DNA from: an uncultured Erysipelotrichaceae bacterium
GTDB lineage: Bacteria; Bacillota_I; Bacilli_A; Erysipelotrichales; Erysipelotrichaceae
Assembly (NCBI GenBank): GCA_944326055.1
Contig: CALVCT010000002.1
Span: 1 to 38,159, forward strand
Direction: 5' to 3'
Length of the DNA: 38,159 nt
In this document: one piece after another, positions 1-7,237 of the stretch
Numbering within the stretch: the stretch's first letter is position 1
How the letters are laid out: each line of letters opens with the position of its first letter
Program-made: the position numbers and the translations under genes
Notes under the pieces: generated by a model
The model's input: only the letters and a program-made list of their open reading frames with translations
Databases searched by the model: none
Told to the model about the DNA's origin: nothing

Positions 1-16
1 AAACTAGTATAAAAAC

Positions 17-45
17 AAGGAGGCATTTGATCGCCTCCTTTTTTT
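17..45. terminator. Bidirectional intrinsic terminator
   Basis: An 8-bp perfect stem (17-24 with 33-40) closes an 8-base loop. It is followed by a T-run on the plus strand and by an A-rich tract upstream that gives a U-rich tail on the minus strand. It lies directly after the minus-strand alanine racemase stop codon, so it should end that transcript. It may also end a plus-strand gene outside the window. Confidence 0.85.
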
Positions 46-1132
46 AGATGAATCTAGGATCATAGATCAGGTAGACCTGATCTTCTTTTTTATAGCGTCT
101 TTCTAAGCGATCTGAAAGATTGGTCAATACCTCATAGGGAATAGTATTCAGATCTTTTGCCATTTCATAAAGCGAGATATGTTCACCAAAGATCTCTACA
201 TCGCTATTAATAGGTACATACCCTTTTGAAAGGCACATCATTTGATCCATACAGATATTACCAACGATCTTCTTTTTAGAGCCAGCGATATAGACTTCTC
301 GGCCTTTATTAGCTCTAAGTAGTCCATCAGCATATCCTATAGCGACCGTCAATATATAAGCGTCTTCATCAAGTGTATAAGTCTGACCATAGCCGATACC
401 TTCACCTTTTTTGATATAGCGACAATTTGTGACAGTTGAATGCAGGCTAACACTTTGTAATAAAGAACTCTGTTTACTACTATAGCCGAGTAAGCCAATG
501 CCGCAGCGCACATGTGTTGAAATATCGTCTTTAAGATCGATCGAGGCATCGGTATTTGATGTGTGTATGTATTTAAAGTCATAGTCTAACTTCTTGACGA
601 TATCTTTGAAACGTCTAAGTTGCAATTCAGTAAACGCCATGTCATCATCAGATCTTGCGAAATGCGTAAAGATGCCTTCGATTTTGGCGCTATGATCTTG
701 AAGATATGACAAGACTTCTTCTACTTCATCAGGAAAAAGACCGATACGATGCATGCCAGTATCGATAGCGATATGGATCTTCAATCCTTTGAGCACATCT
801 TTATCGATCGCATAGATATAATCTTTAGAAATAGATGAGATAGCGATATCGAGCTTTTTTGCTTCATCTAGCTCATCTATCGGTATATAGCCTAAGACCA
901 AGATATCGCCTTTGATGCCATGCTTTCTAAGCGACATCGCCTCAAGTAGAGAAGAGACACCAAAAGCTCTGACTCCTTCCTCATACAAGATATCAGCGAC
1001 GATATGATCGACAAGACCATAGCCATTAGCTTTGATGATCGCTATCATCTCCTTTTTTGAAAGATCTTTAAGTATTTGGATATTTTTACGATACCTGTCA
1101 GTATCTAAGATCATATAACTCAGTGCACGCAT
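44..1132 (-). CDS. alr: Alanine racemase
   Basis: PLP-dependent enzyme that interconverts L- and D-alanine in the cytosol, supplying D-Ala for peptidoglycan. The fold-type III N-terminal barrel starts with the PLP-lysine motif IIKANGYG (Lys about residue 34 from this start). The histidine-rich barrel region (HIAIDTGMHRIG, FTHFARSD) and the C-terminal GYADG and CMDQ motifs of the Alr family are all present. At about 362 residues the length is normal. The start is ambiguous. An in-frame ATG at 1150 has a weak GGAAAGAAG site. The ATG at 1132 sits 6 bases after a perfect TATAAT on the minus strand (1144-1139), which would make the message leaderless. I prefer 1132 because other genes here show the same arrangement. 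It is a single gene, divergent from the tRNA cluster. Confidence 0.93.
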   Translation of the reverse strand: MRALSYMILDTDRYRKNIQILKDLSKKEMIAIIKANGYGLVDHIVADILYEEGVRAFGVSSLLEAMSLRKHGIKGDILVLGYIPIDELDEAKKLDIAISSISKDYIYAIDKDVLKGLKIHIAIDTGMHRIGLFPDEVEEVLSYLQDHSAKIEGIFTHFARSDDDMAFTELQLRRFKDIVKKLDYDFKYIHTSNTDASIDLKDDISTHVRCGIGLLGYSSKQSSLLQSVSLHSTVTNCRYIKKGEGIGYGQTYTLDEDAYILTVAIGYADGLLRANKGREVYIAGSKKKIVGNICMDQMMCLSKGYVPINSDVEIFGEHISLYEMAKDLNTIPYEVLTNLSDRLERRYKKEDQVYLIYDPRFI

Positions 1133-1138
1133 GCGTAT

Positions 1139-1169
1139 ATTATAGTACATTTTCTTCTTTCCATTTCAA
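1139..1169 (-). promoter_or_regulatory. Promoter of alr
   Basis: The minus strand carries TATAAT at 1144-1139 and a TTGAAA at 1169-1164. The spacer is 19 bp, longer than ideal. The -10 box lies inside codons 3-4 of the longer alr frame, so it supports the shorter start at 1132. Confidence 0.5.
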
Positions 1170-1186
1170 TAAAAGTATGCTAACAT
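1158..1186 (+). promoter_or_regulatory. Promoter of the tRNA cluster
   Basis: An extended -10 box (TGC then TAACAT, 1178-1186) has a 17-bp spacer to a partial -35 TTTCCA (1158-1163). Predicted transcription starts a few bases before tRNA-Gln. A perfect 6-bp inverted repeat with a 4-base loop (1174-1189) overlaps the -10 box. The region also overlaps the divergent alr promoter. Confidence 0.5.
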
Positions 1187-1197
1187 ACTAAGCGCAT

Positions 1198-1273
1198 TGG
1201 GGTGTAGCCAAGCGGTAAGGCAACGGACTCTGAATCCGTCATTTCATAGGTTCGAATCCTATCACCCCAGCCA
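1198..1273 (+). tRNA. tRNA-Gln (anticodon CTG)
   Basis: A 76-base cloverleaf with CCA encoded. The acceptor stem TGGGGTG pairs with CACCCCA, and the discriminator is G as usual for tRNA-Gln. The anticodon loop CTCTGAA gives CTG. It closely resembles the Gln-TTG gene 356 bases downstream and is probably a diverged duplicate reading CAG. Confidence 0.95.
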
Positions 1274-1292
1274 TCATTTTAAAAAGAAATGA

Positions 1293-1322
1293 TTGACATA
1301 GCGATATATACTGTAGTATATT
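1293..1322 (+). promoter_or_regulatory. Internal promoter before tRNA-Val
   Basis: A consensus TTGACA (1293-1298) lies 18 bp from TATATT (1317-1322), and transcription would start about 15 bases before tRNA-Val. This makes the last six tRNAs independent of the first. Confidence 0.6.
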
Positions 1323-1343
1323 AGTAAAGCTTTGAGAGAAGCT

Positions 1344-1419
1344 GGAGGTTTAGCTCAGTTGGGAGAGCATCTGCCTTACAAGCAGAGGGTCAGCGGTTCG
1401 AGCCCGTTAACCTCCACCA
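1344..1419 (+). tRNA. tRNA-Val (anticodon TAC)
   Basis: A 76-base cloverleaf. The acceptor GGAGGTT pairs with AACCTCC, CCA is encoded, and the anticodon loop CTTACAA gives TAC. All arms pair normally. Confidence 0.97.
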
Positions 1420-1431
1420 TCTGAAAAATGT

Positions 1432-1507
1432 GCCGACTTAGCTCAATTGGTAGAGCAACTGATTTGTAATCAGTAGGTTGTGGGTTCAAGTCCTATAGTC
1501 GGCACCA
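1432..1507 (+). tRNA. tRNA-Thr (anticodon TGT)
   Basis: A 76-base cloverleaf with acceptor GCCGACT paired to AGTCGGC and encoded CCA. The anticodon loop TTTGTAA gives TGT. Confidence 0.97.
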
Positions 1508-1516
1508 TCTTTTTAC

Positions 1517-1601
1517 GGAGAGGTAGCGAAGTGGCTAAACGCGGCTGACTGTAAATCAGCTCCCTACGGGTTCGGCAGTTCGAATCTGCCCCTCTCCACC
1601 A
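1517..1601 (+). tRNA. tRNA-Tyr (anticodon GTA)
   Basis: An 85-base class II tRNA with a long variable arm, as expected for bacterial tRNA-Tyr. The acceptor GGAGAGG pairs with CCTCTCC, CCA is encoded, and the anticodon loop CTGTAAA gives GTA. Confidence 0.97.
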
Positions 1602-1628
1602 CTTATATTTCGTTGGTGATGCTATAGT

Positions 1629-1704
1629 TGGGATGTAGCCAAGTGGTAAGGCAACGGACTTTGACTCCGTCATTTCGCTGGTTCGAACCCAGCCATCCCA
1701 GCCA
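1629..1704 (+). tRNA. tRNA-Gln (anticodon TTG)
   Basis: A 76-base cloverleaf. The acceptor TGGGATG pairs with CATCCCA, the discriminator is G, and CCA is encoded. The loop CTTTGAC gives TTG. This is the canonical tRNA-Gln. In organisms with GatCAB and no GlnRS it is charged first with Glu and then amidated; gatCAB is in this window. Confidence 0.97.
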
Positions 1705-1711
1705 AGTATAT

Positions 1712-1787
1712 GTCCCGGTAGCTCAGGCGGTAGAGCATCTGACTTTTAATCAGAGGGTCGAAGGTTCGATTCCTTTCCGGGACACCA
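1712..1787 (+). tRNA. tRNA-Lys (anticodon TTT)
   Basis: A 76-base cloverleaf with acceptor GTCCCGG paired to CCGGGAC and encoded CCA. The anticodon loop CTTTTAA gives TTT. Confidence 0.97.
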
Positions 1788-1794
1788 CTAAGTC

Positions 1795-1868
1795 GCAGGT
1801 GTAGTTCAATGGTAGAACTTCAGCCTTCCAAGCTGACTACGTGAGTTCGATTCTCATCACCTGCTCCA
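1795..1868 (+). tRNA. tRNA-Gly (anticodon TCC)
   Basis: A 74-base cloverleaf with acceptor GCAGGTG paired to CACCTGC, discriminator T and encoded CCA. The anticodon loop CTTCCAA gives TCC. It is the last tRNA of the cluster. Confidence 0.96.
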
Positions 1869-1901
1869 TATAGAAATATCTGATATTCAGTTATTATAGA
1901 T

Positions 1902-1927
1902 ATCTGCTTAGGCAGATTTTTTTATTT
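1902..1927 (+). terminator. Intrinsic terminator of the tRNA cluster
   Basis: A 6-bp stem ATCTGC/GCAGAT with a 4-base loop (1902-1917) is followed directly by a T-rich tail. Confidence 0.85.
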
Positions 1928-2191
1928 TTAGTTTCTTTAATTAGGATCATTTCGACTAGATGTATGGCTAAAAAACATAAACATTCAAATTTAGAATGAT
2001 CAAATATTAGAATCTGATCATGATATCAAAGTAAAACATTCAAAGATAAACGGTGTATATTCAGATATCTAAAAATGGCAGTTTCTTCATTTTCAAAGAT
2101 AAAAGCTGAAAACGCTTTGATTCTCATTGAATTTAGATGTCCTTTAGTTTATCATTGTCCTGTAAAGATGTTATTTCAGGAGGGATATTAG
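1928..2191. other. Non-coding leader region upstream of ptsH
   Basis: AT-rich with no credible reading frame. It holds a 12-base direct repeat TTCAAAGATAAA at 2039-2050 and 2092-2103 (53-base period), a cre-like site at 2107-2120, and the ptsH ribosome site AGGAGG near 2178-2184. I could not place a convincing promoter; an AAAGAT preceded by TGT at 2161-2169 is only a weak candidate. Confidence 0.5.
2107..2120. promoter_or_regulatory. Putative cre (CcpA) site
   Basis: TGAAAACGCTTTGA is a near-palindrome matching the CcpA consensus (TGNAANCGNNNNCA type) except for G in place of the penultimate C. It lies 72 bases before the ptsH start. CcpA binds cre with HPr phosphorylated on Ser46 as corepressor, so a site in front of ptsH would be a direct feedback. 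No CcpA gene is in the window, and one match could be chance. Confidence 0.45.
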
Positions 2192-2458
2192 ATGAAAGAA
2201 ATAAAAGTCGTTGTCGTAGATCCAGTTGGATTACATGCACGTCCTGCAACAGTAGCTGTCAATGCTGCTAGTAAGTTCAAGAGTGATGTTAAAGTCTCTT
2301 ACAAGGATCGTGCAGTCAATATGAAATCAATCATGGGCGTTATGTCACTTGGCATCCCAACACAATCTGAGATCACTATCACTTGTGAAGGTGAAGATGA
2401 AGATGTAGCTATCCAAACGATCGAAGAGATCTTGAAGACACAAAAAGTAATTGCTTAA
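2192..2458 (+). CDS. ptsH: Phosphocarrier protein HPr
   Basis: Small cytosolic phosphocarrier of the sugar phosphotransferase system, accepting phosphate from enzyme I and passing it to the EIIA proteins. The 88-residue length is typical. The active His15 is in GLHARPA and the regulatory Ser46 is in NMKSIMGVMSLG, the target of HPr kinase in Firmicutes. A strong AGGAGG site precedes the start. No ptsI (enzyme I) follows, unlike the usual ptsHI operon; a terminator hairpin comes next. The upstream cre-like site suggests catabolite control. Confidence 0.97.
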   Translation: MKEIKVVVVDPVGLHARPATVAVNAASKFKSDVKVSYKDRAVNMKSIMGVMSLGIPTQSEITITCEGEDEDVAIQTIEEILKTQKVIA

Positions 2459-2467
2459 GAAAGATAA

Positions 2468-2492
2468 GGGAGATCGATGATCTCCCTTTTTA
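2468..2492 (+). terminator. Intrinsic terminator after ptsH
   Basis: An 8-bp stem GGGAGATC/GATCTCCC with a 3-base loop (2468-2486) is followed by five T. It ends only about ten bases before the phosphoglucomutase start, and the T-run abuts that gene's ribosome site. Downstream expression therefore needs read-through or a promoter I cannot see. Confidence 0.8.
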
Positions 2493-2502
2493 AGAGGTAG
2501 AT

Positions 2503-4185
2503 ATGAATACAAAAGAAAGATATGAATATTGGAGAGATCATCCAGATCTAGATCCAGAACTTAAAAAAGAGTTATTGAGTCTTAGTGAAAAAGATATCGA
2601 AGATTCTTTTTACACTGATGTCAAGTTCCAGACAGCTGGTATGAGGGGCTTGATGGGACCAGGTCCAAACAGATTGAATATCCATACTGTACGTAAGGCA
2701 ACGATGGGTTTCATCAATTACTTGAAGAAACTTACTGACGCGCCAAAAGTCGCTATCTCATATGACAATCGTTATCATTCCAAGGAATTTGCGTTCGATT
2801 GTGCTAAGCTTTTAGCTAGTCATGGTATAGAAGTATATGTCGCAAGGGATCTGAGACCGACACCTGAACTTTCATATATGACGCGTTTCTACCACGCTGA
2901 TGGTGGTATCATGATCACAGCTAGTCACAATCCTAAAGAGTACAATGGCTATAAATTATATGATGCGAATGGTTGTCAATTGATACCAGAACTTGCTCAA
3001 AAAGTCATCGATGAGATCGATAGACTTGATGATATCCTAGCGATCAAACCTGGCAAATATGATGAAGCTTTGATCCATGTCGTCGCTGAAGAAGTTGATG
3101 AAGCTTACCTCAAGGAAGTCTTGGATATTAGACTCAGACCTGATCTTGACAAGAACTTTAAGATCGCTTTTTCGCCTGAACATGGTGCTTCGAATATGCC
3201 TGTGCGTGAAGCGCTCAAAAGGGCTGGTTATACAGTCTGCCCTGTCCTTGAGCAATGTGAGGCTGATCCAGCTTTTTCTAAAACTAAGACACCGAACCCT
3301 GAAGAGCCAGGTGCATATGAGAAGGTCTTAGATCTAGCTAAAAAAGAGGGTTGTGAACTCATATTGGTTTGTGATCCAGATGGCGATAGGATGGGTGTCG
3401 GTATAAGACACAGTAATGGCGATTACATGATCTTCAATGGCAATCAGACTGGTGCACTATTACTTGAATATATCTTGAGTTCAAGGAAGGAACTAGGATC
3501 GATGCCGAAAGATCCTTGTATCTTCAATACGATCGTCACTTCTGATATCGGTGAGGCAGTAGCTAGATATTATGGTGTCGATTGTGAGAAGACACTTACC
3601 GGTTTTAAATACATTGGCGATAAAGTTGCTAAGTATGAGAAAGATCATTCAAAGAATTATGTCTTTGGTTATGAGGAATCATACGGTTCCCTCATTGCAC
3701 CATTCGTTCGTGATAAAGATGCGACACAAGCTTGTTTGATGTTGGCAGAAGCTTGTGCTTACTATAGATCTTTGGGTAAGACACTATATGATGTGATGCG
3801 AGATATCTATGATCGCCTTGGAGCTTACTATGATTCACAATTGTCGATCATGTTGCCGGGCGCTGATGGTGCAAAACGTCTCGCTGAGATCATGGAAAAT
3901 ACACGTAATCATCCACTTACGGAGATCAAAGGCAATAAAGTCTTAAAATGGGAAGATTATAAAGAACGTAAAGTCCACGAAGGCGATGAGACAAAAGATC
4001 TTTTGGGTTATGATGTATCAGATGTGCTCAAGTATTATCTTGAAGATGGTTCTTTCATCGCGATCAGACCAAGTGGAACTGAGCCTAAATGTAAGGTCTA
4101 TTTCTCGATCAAAGATAAGACTTATAAAGATGCTAAAGAAAAGAACGATCTTTATAAAGAATTCATGAGTGGATTACTTAAATAA
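2503..4185 (+). CDS. pgcA: Phosphoglucomutase / phosphomannomutase (PgcA type)
   Basis: Alpha-D-phosphohexomutase that interconverts glucose 1-phosphate and glucose 6-phosphate, feeding UDP-glucose and envelope glycan synthesis. The phosphoserine loop TASHNPKEYNG has its active Ser at residue 141. The Mg-binding DPDGDR has Asp 291, 293 and 295. The sugar-specificity motif is YEESYGS, and the C-terminal phosphate-binding loop is RPSGTEPK. The 560-residue length fits the PgcA/PGM2 group. AGAGGT precedes the start. The stop overlaps the next gene by one base (TAATG), so the two are translationally coupled. Confidence 0.93.
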   Translation: MNTKERYEYWRDHPDLDPELKKELLSLSEKDIEDSFYTDVKFQTAGMRGLMGPGPNRLNIHTVRKATMGFINYLKKLTDAPKVAISYDNRYHSKEFAFDCAKLLASHGIEVYVARDLRPTPELSYMTRFYHADGGIMITASHNPKEYNGYKLYDANGCQLIPELAQKVIDEIDRLDDILAIKPGKYDEALIHVVAEEVDEAYLKEVLDIRLRPDLDKNFKIAFSPEHGASNMPVREALKRAGYTVCPVLEQCEADPAFSKTKTPNPEEPGAYEKVLDLAKKEGCELILVCDPDGDRMGVGIRHSNGDYMIFNGNQTGALLLEYILSSRKELGSMPKDPCIFNTIVTSDIGEAVARYYGVDCEKTLTGFKYIGDKVAKYEKDHSKNYVFGYEESYGSLIAPFVRDKDATQACLMLAEACAYYRSLGKTLYDVMRDIYDRLGAYYDSQLSIMLPGADGAKRLAEIMENTRNHPLTEIKGNKVLKWEDYKERKVHEGDETKDLLGYDVSDVLKYYLEDGSFIAIRPSGTEPKCKVYFSIKDKTYKDAKEKNDLYKEFMSGLLK

Positions 4186-4760
4186 TGGATCTTAAGACAA
4201 AGGCACTAAGTGAAGGGGTCCCGATCATCAAAGACGGGACCCTTGAACACCTCAAGGGTCTGATCATAAAAAACTCTTACCGCAACATCTTAGAACTTGG
4301 AACAGCTGTTGGTTATAGTGCGATCGAAATGGCACGGATCGATCCACTTATCCATATCGATACGATCGAAAGAGATAAAGAAAGGTACAAAGAAGCTTTA
4401 AGAAACATCGCAGATGAACATCTACAGGATCAGATCGATGTCTATCTTGAGGACATCAGAGAGCTCAAATTATGGCATGATTATGATCTGATCTTCATCG
4501 ATGCAGCTAAAGCTCATTATAAAGAGTATCTCGAAATGACTATTGATCATCTTGTGCCTTATGGCACCATCGTTTTTGATAATATAGCTTTTCATGGATT
4601 TGTCAAAGATAACTCTTTGACTCACAATCGTCACACTTTGGCAATGGTAAAAAAGATGCAGGCTTTTTTAGATTATGTGCAAGAAGATAAAAGGTTTGAT
4701 ATAATGCTTAATGAAGATATCGGTGACGGTATACTAGAAGTAAGGAGGAAGAAGTCGTGA
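4185..4760 (+). CDS. trmR: Class I SAM O-methyltransferase, TrmR-like
   Basis: Family of B. subtilis YrrM/TrmR, which methylates 5-hydroxyuridine at tRNA position 34 to 5-methoxyuridine. The SAM-binding motif LELGTAVGYS is at residues 36-45, and the metal-binding motif FIDAAK has Asp106, both typical of the COMT-like (Methyltransf_3) fold. The 191-residue length is slightly short. In B. subtilis this gene sits next to the U32 hydroxylases that make its substrate; they are absent here. It is coupled to pgcA upstream and overlaps the next gene by four bases. The symbol rests on family resemblance, and other small-molecule O-methyltransferases share the fold. Confidence 0.75.
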   Translation: MDLKTKALSEGVPIIKDGTLEHLKGLIIKNSYRNILELGTAVGYSAIEMARIDPLIHIDTIERDKERYKEALRNIADEHLQDQIDVYLEDIRELKLWHDYDLIFIDAAKAHYKEYLEMTIDHLVPYGTIVFDNIAFHGFVKDNSLTHNRHTLAMVKKMQAFLDYVQEDKRFDIMLNEDIGDGILEVRRKKS

Positions 4761-5818
4761 AGTTTGGACATGTCGTATTATTTGCCGCAGCGGCTTCAGT
4801 ATTGACTTATCTCAACTCCGTCCTTAAAGACGAGGGCGATGATGACGACAGTGCTTTGAGAGAACTTGAAGAACTGACAGATGAAGAAAGTCAAAAACTG
4901 ATCGAAAAAGAAGATCTAGATCAAACGATCGAAGATGATATAAGTGATATAAGTGAATCGCTAAGGTATATCGGCAGCTCTCTACTTGATGAGATATTCG
5001 ATCATCAAGATGAAGATGAGGCTGTAAGGATAAATAAAGAAGACTTCAAGGATGAAGAAGTCAAAGAAGAAGTTGAAGAAGAAAAAGAAAAGGATAGTAC
5101 TGACCTTATCTCTGACATCGAAGAACTTTTAAAGGAACTCGATGCTGAAACTAATGAGCGCAGTGTTATCGATGATTTTGACGAGGATTCCTACTTCAAA
5201 GAGATCCAAGATGCAATAAATAAGACCATCGCTCTTGATGAAGAAGGCGAGAAAGTCGATCTTACTGAATTGCTCAAAGAAGAAGACACAAAAGATATCT
5301 CAGAAGATGAGATCGACGAGATCTTCAAGGAGATCTTAGACCAAGAAGGTCTTAGAGCTGAAATTAAGGATGAGGAAGAAAAAGCTGATAAAGAAGATGA
5401 ATATCTAGCGACTCTTGCCGACGAGCTCAAAGATGCACTTGAAACAGATGAAGTGGAAGACGAGCAAGAAGATGTCTACACGAAGATCGGTGAGCTCTAC
5501 CCATATCTTTCGCCTAATTTCATCAAGGCTGTCTATGATCTTAAAGGAACATTGGCATCAGAATATCCACTTGACTATGACGTCGTCGTCTTACATCGTT
5601 TAAGTTTTACCGATCTTGAAGATCTAAGACAATTCATCGAGATCGTCCTAGACCATGATTATCAGATCAATGTAGACGAAGATAAGATGATCGTCGATGT
5701 CTTCAAAGAGTTTAAGAATGAGGATGGCAAGATCCTAGCTAATATCTACGAGATAGCAAATCAAGCTAAAGTGCTCAATGGTAACTATGAAGGCTATCGT
5801 GTTGAGATCTTGATCTAA
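4757..5818 (+). CDS. Acidic membrane-anchored protein, possible RraB-like C-terminal domain
   Basis: I do not recognise this as a named family. It starts with GTG after a strong AAGGAGG and overlaps trmR by four bases. Residues 5-20 form a short hydrophobic segment (uncleaved anchor or weak signal). A long, very acidic, probably disordered or coiled linker rich in Glu and Asp covers about residues 25-235. A compact domain fills the last 110 residues. Its end has a pattern LSFTDLEDLRQF, a DYQI strand, a second helix and a closing NGNYEGYRVEI. By eye this resembles RraB, the ferredoxin-like RNase E inhibitor, which ends with a similar aromatic-Gly motif. That link is inference. As the third gene of the pgcA-trmR unit, it might tether an RNA-related function to the membrane. 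Alternatives are a cell-division or envelope scaffold. Confidence 0.7.
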   Translation: MKFGHVVLFAAAASVLTYLNSVLKDEGDDDDSALRELEELTDEESQKLIEKEDLDQTIEDDISDISESLRYIGSSLLDEIFDHQDEDEAVRINKEDFKDEEVKEEVEEEKEKDSTDLISDIEELLKELDAETNERSVIDDFDEDSYFKEIQDAINKTIALDEEGEKVDLTELLKEEDTKDISEDEIDEIFKEILDQEGLRAEIKDEEEKADKEDEYLATLADELKDALETDEVEDEQEDVYTKIGELYPYLSPNFIKAVYDLKGTLASEYPLDYDVVVLHRLSFTDLEDLRQFIEIVLDHDYQINVDEDKMIVDVFKEFKNEDGKILANIYEIANQAKVLNGNYEGYRVEILI

Positions 5819-5846
5819 AGCTCCAAACGGAGCTTTTCTTCTTTTT
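5817..5846 (+). terminator. Intrinsic terminator of pgcA unit
   Basis: An 8-bp stem AAAGCTCC/GGAGCTTT with loop AAAC (5817-5836) is followed by a T-rich tail. It begins within the preceding stop codon. Confidence 0.85.
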
Positions 5847-5850
5847 AAAG

Positions 5851-5878
5851 ATGACATAAAGAAAAGTAATGCTATAAT
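5851..5878 (+). promoter_or_regulatory. Promoter of the sugar ABC operon
   Basis: ATGACA (5851-5856, one mismatch to TTGACA) lies 16 bp before a perfect TATAAT (5873-5878). The leader is short, about 27 bases, with an AAGGAGAAG ribosome site. I see no operator-like palindrome. Confidence 0.75.
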
Positions 5879-5911
5879 GAAATAGTCCACTGGGACTGAT
5901 AAGGAGAAGTA

Positions 5912-7159
5912 ATGAAAAAGATTATCACACTACTCTTGGCTTTAGTTCTTACTATAAGCCTAACTGCTTGCTCAAATTCAGGTGGTACGACAACTGAAGA
6001 CGGCAAGACACGCGTTGTCTTATGGCACACTTATACTGAAGATCAACAAGCTTTCATCGATCAAGCTGTTGCTGACTTCAACGCTAGCCACGAAGATATC
6101 GAAGTTGTCGTTGAAACACAAGCTTTACAAGACTTTGAATCAAAAGTTATGCAAGCTGTATCAACAGGCACTGGCCCAAATCTTATCATCCACTACGCTA
6201 CTGAAGCTGCGAACTATGTACCAGATAACATGGTTGCGGATTTAGGTAAGTATGTTCCAGAAAACTTTGAAAGTACAGTTGATGAAGGTGCATACAAAGA
6301 AGCTACAAGTTTCATTGATGGTAAATTACATATCTTACCTCTATTCACATCAGGTCCTGTCTTCTTCTACAATAAGACGATCTATGATGAATTAGGTCTT
6401 CAAGCTCCAGCTACTTGGGAAGAGTTGGTTGCTAACTGCGAAACTATCAAAGCTGCATACCCAGAAAAATACGGTTTTGCTATCGATGGTAGTTTCACTG
6501 ATTTCGGACAGACTCTAATCATGCAAACAGGCAATGAACTTATCGATGTCGCTAATAAGAGCGTCACTTTCAACACGCCTGAAGTTGCAGAACAATTCCA
6601 ATGGTTTGCTGATGCTATCACAAATGAATATATTATGTTAAGTCCTACTGGACAATATTTCTCAGAAGATTTTAATACTGAAAACTTAGTTTCTTACATG
6701 GGTTCAGTTGCTGGTGTTCCATATATCCAATTACCTGAGGGAAGTGATTATGCTGTAGCACCAGTTCCACAAGTTGGTACTGTTGAATGGACACCTGCTT
6801 GGAACCGTGGCATCATCGTTTTCTCAGCTGATGAAGCTACTGAAGCTGCAACAGCAGAATTCGCTTTATATTTAGCTTCACCAGAAGTCAATGCTGAATT
6901 CTGTAAAGTAGCTAACTATGCTTCACCATACCAAGCAACAAGAGATACTGAAACTTATAAGAGCTTCGTAGCTGATAACCAAGCGCTTGAAAGTTTAAGA
7001 TCTGATATCGGTGGTTCTTTCTCAGCTGTAACAGGTGTAGCCACAGTACGTACACAAATCGACGAGATGCTTTCTGCTATCGCAACAGGTACAAAAGATA
7101 TCCAAACTGCAATCAACGATGCAGAAGCTGCTTGTAATTCTGCTTTACAAGAAGGTTAA
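5912..7159 (+). CDS. Sugar ABC transporter substrate-binding lipoprotein
   Basis: Family 1 extracellular solute-binding protein (UgpB/MalE-like), anchored outside the membrane, where it captures the sugar for the downstream permease. The signal peptide ends in the lipobox LTAC with lipidated Cys20. The mature part starts with the typical strand VVLWHTYTEDQ and an amphipathic helix with DFNASHEDIEV. Length 415 is usual. It is the first gene of a four-gene importer, separated from the ATPase by a hairpin that probably keeps the binding protein at higher dosage. Its base composition has more C-ending and CAA codons, consistent with high expression. The substrate cannot be read from sequence; UgpB-like proteins include glycerol-3-phosphate and oligosaccharide binders. 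Confidence 0.93.
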   Translation: MKKIITLLLALVLTISLTACSNSGGTTTEDGKTRVVLWHTYTEDQQAFIDQAVADFNASHEDIEVVVETQALQDFESKVMQAVSTGTGPNLIIHYATEAANYVPDNMVADLGKYVPENFESTVDEGAYKEATSFIDGKLHILPLFTSGPVFFYNKTIYDELGLQAPATWEELVANCETIKAAYPEKYGFAIDGSFTDFGQTLIMQTGNELIDVANKSVTFNTPEVAEQFQWFADAITNEYIMLSPTGQYFSEDFNTENLVSYMGSVAGVPYIQLPEGSDYAVAPVPQVGTVEWTPAWNRGIIVFSADEATEAATAEFALYLASPEVNAEFCKVANYASPYQATRDTETYKSFVADNQALESLRSDIGGSFSAVTGVATVRTQIDEMLSAIATGTKDIQTAINDAEAACNSALQEG

Positions 7160-7182
7160 TTTTAACTTTACGTCTAAATATT

Positions 7183-7217
7183 AAAAGCCTAGGGTCTTTT
7201 AGGCCCTAAGCTTTTTT
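7183..7217 (+). terminator. Attenuating hairpin between binding protein and ATPase
   Basis: Stem AAAAGC-C-TAGGG pairs with CCCTA-A-GCTTTT (7183-7194 with 7204-7215), followed by a T-run. It looks like a full intrinsic terminator inside an operon and should cause partial termination. This is a common way to make more binding protein than transporter. Confidence 0.8.
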
Positions 7218-7237
7218 CTTTATCAAAGGAGAAGAAT

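Noticed and set aside
1470-1673. Open frame on the minus strand across tRNA-Thr, Tyr and Gln
   Set aside because: Covers three perfect tRNA genes; artefact.
1928-2191. Riboswitch or T-box upstream of ptsH
   Set aside because: No T-box TGGNACC, no conserved riboswitch cores, and no terminator/antiterminator pair could be found in this stretch.
5191-5430. Serine-rich open frame on the minus strand
   Set aside because: It is the mirror of the acidic, Glu/Asp-codon-rich linker of the gene at 4757; low-complexity antisense with no ribosome site.
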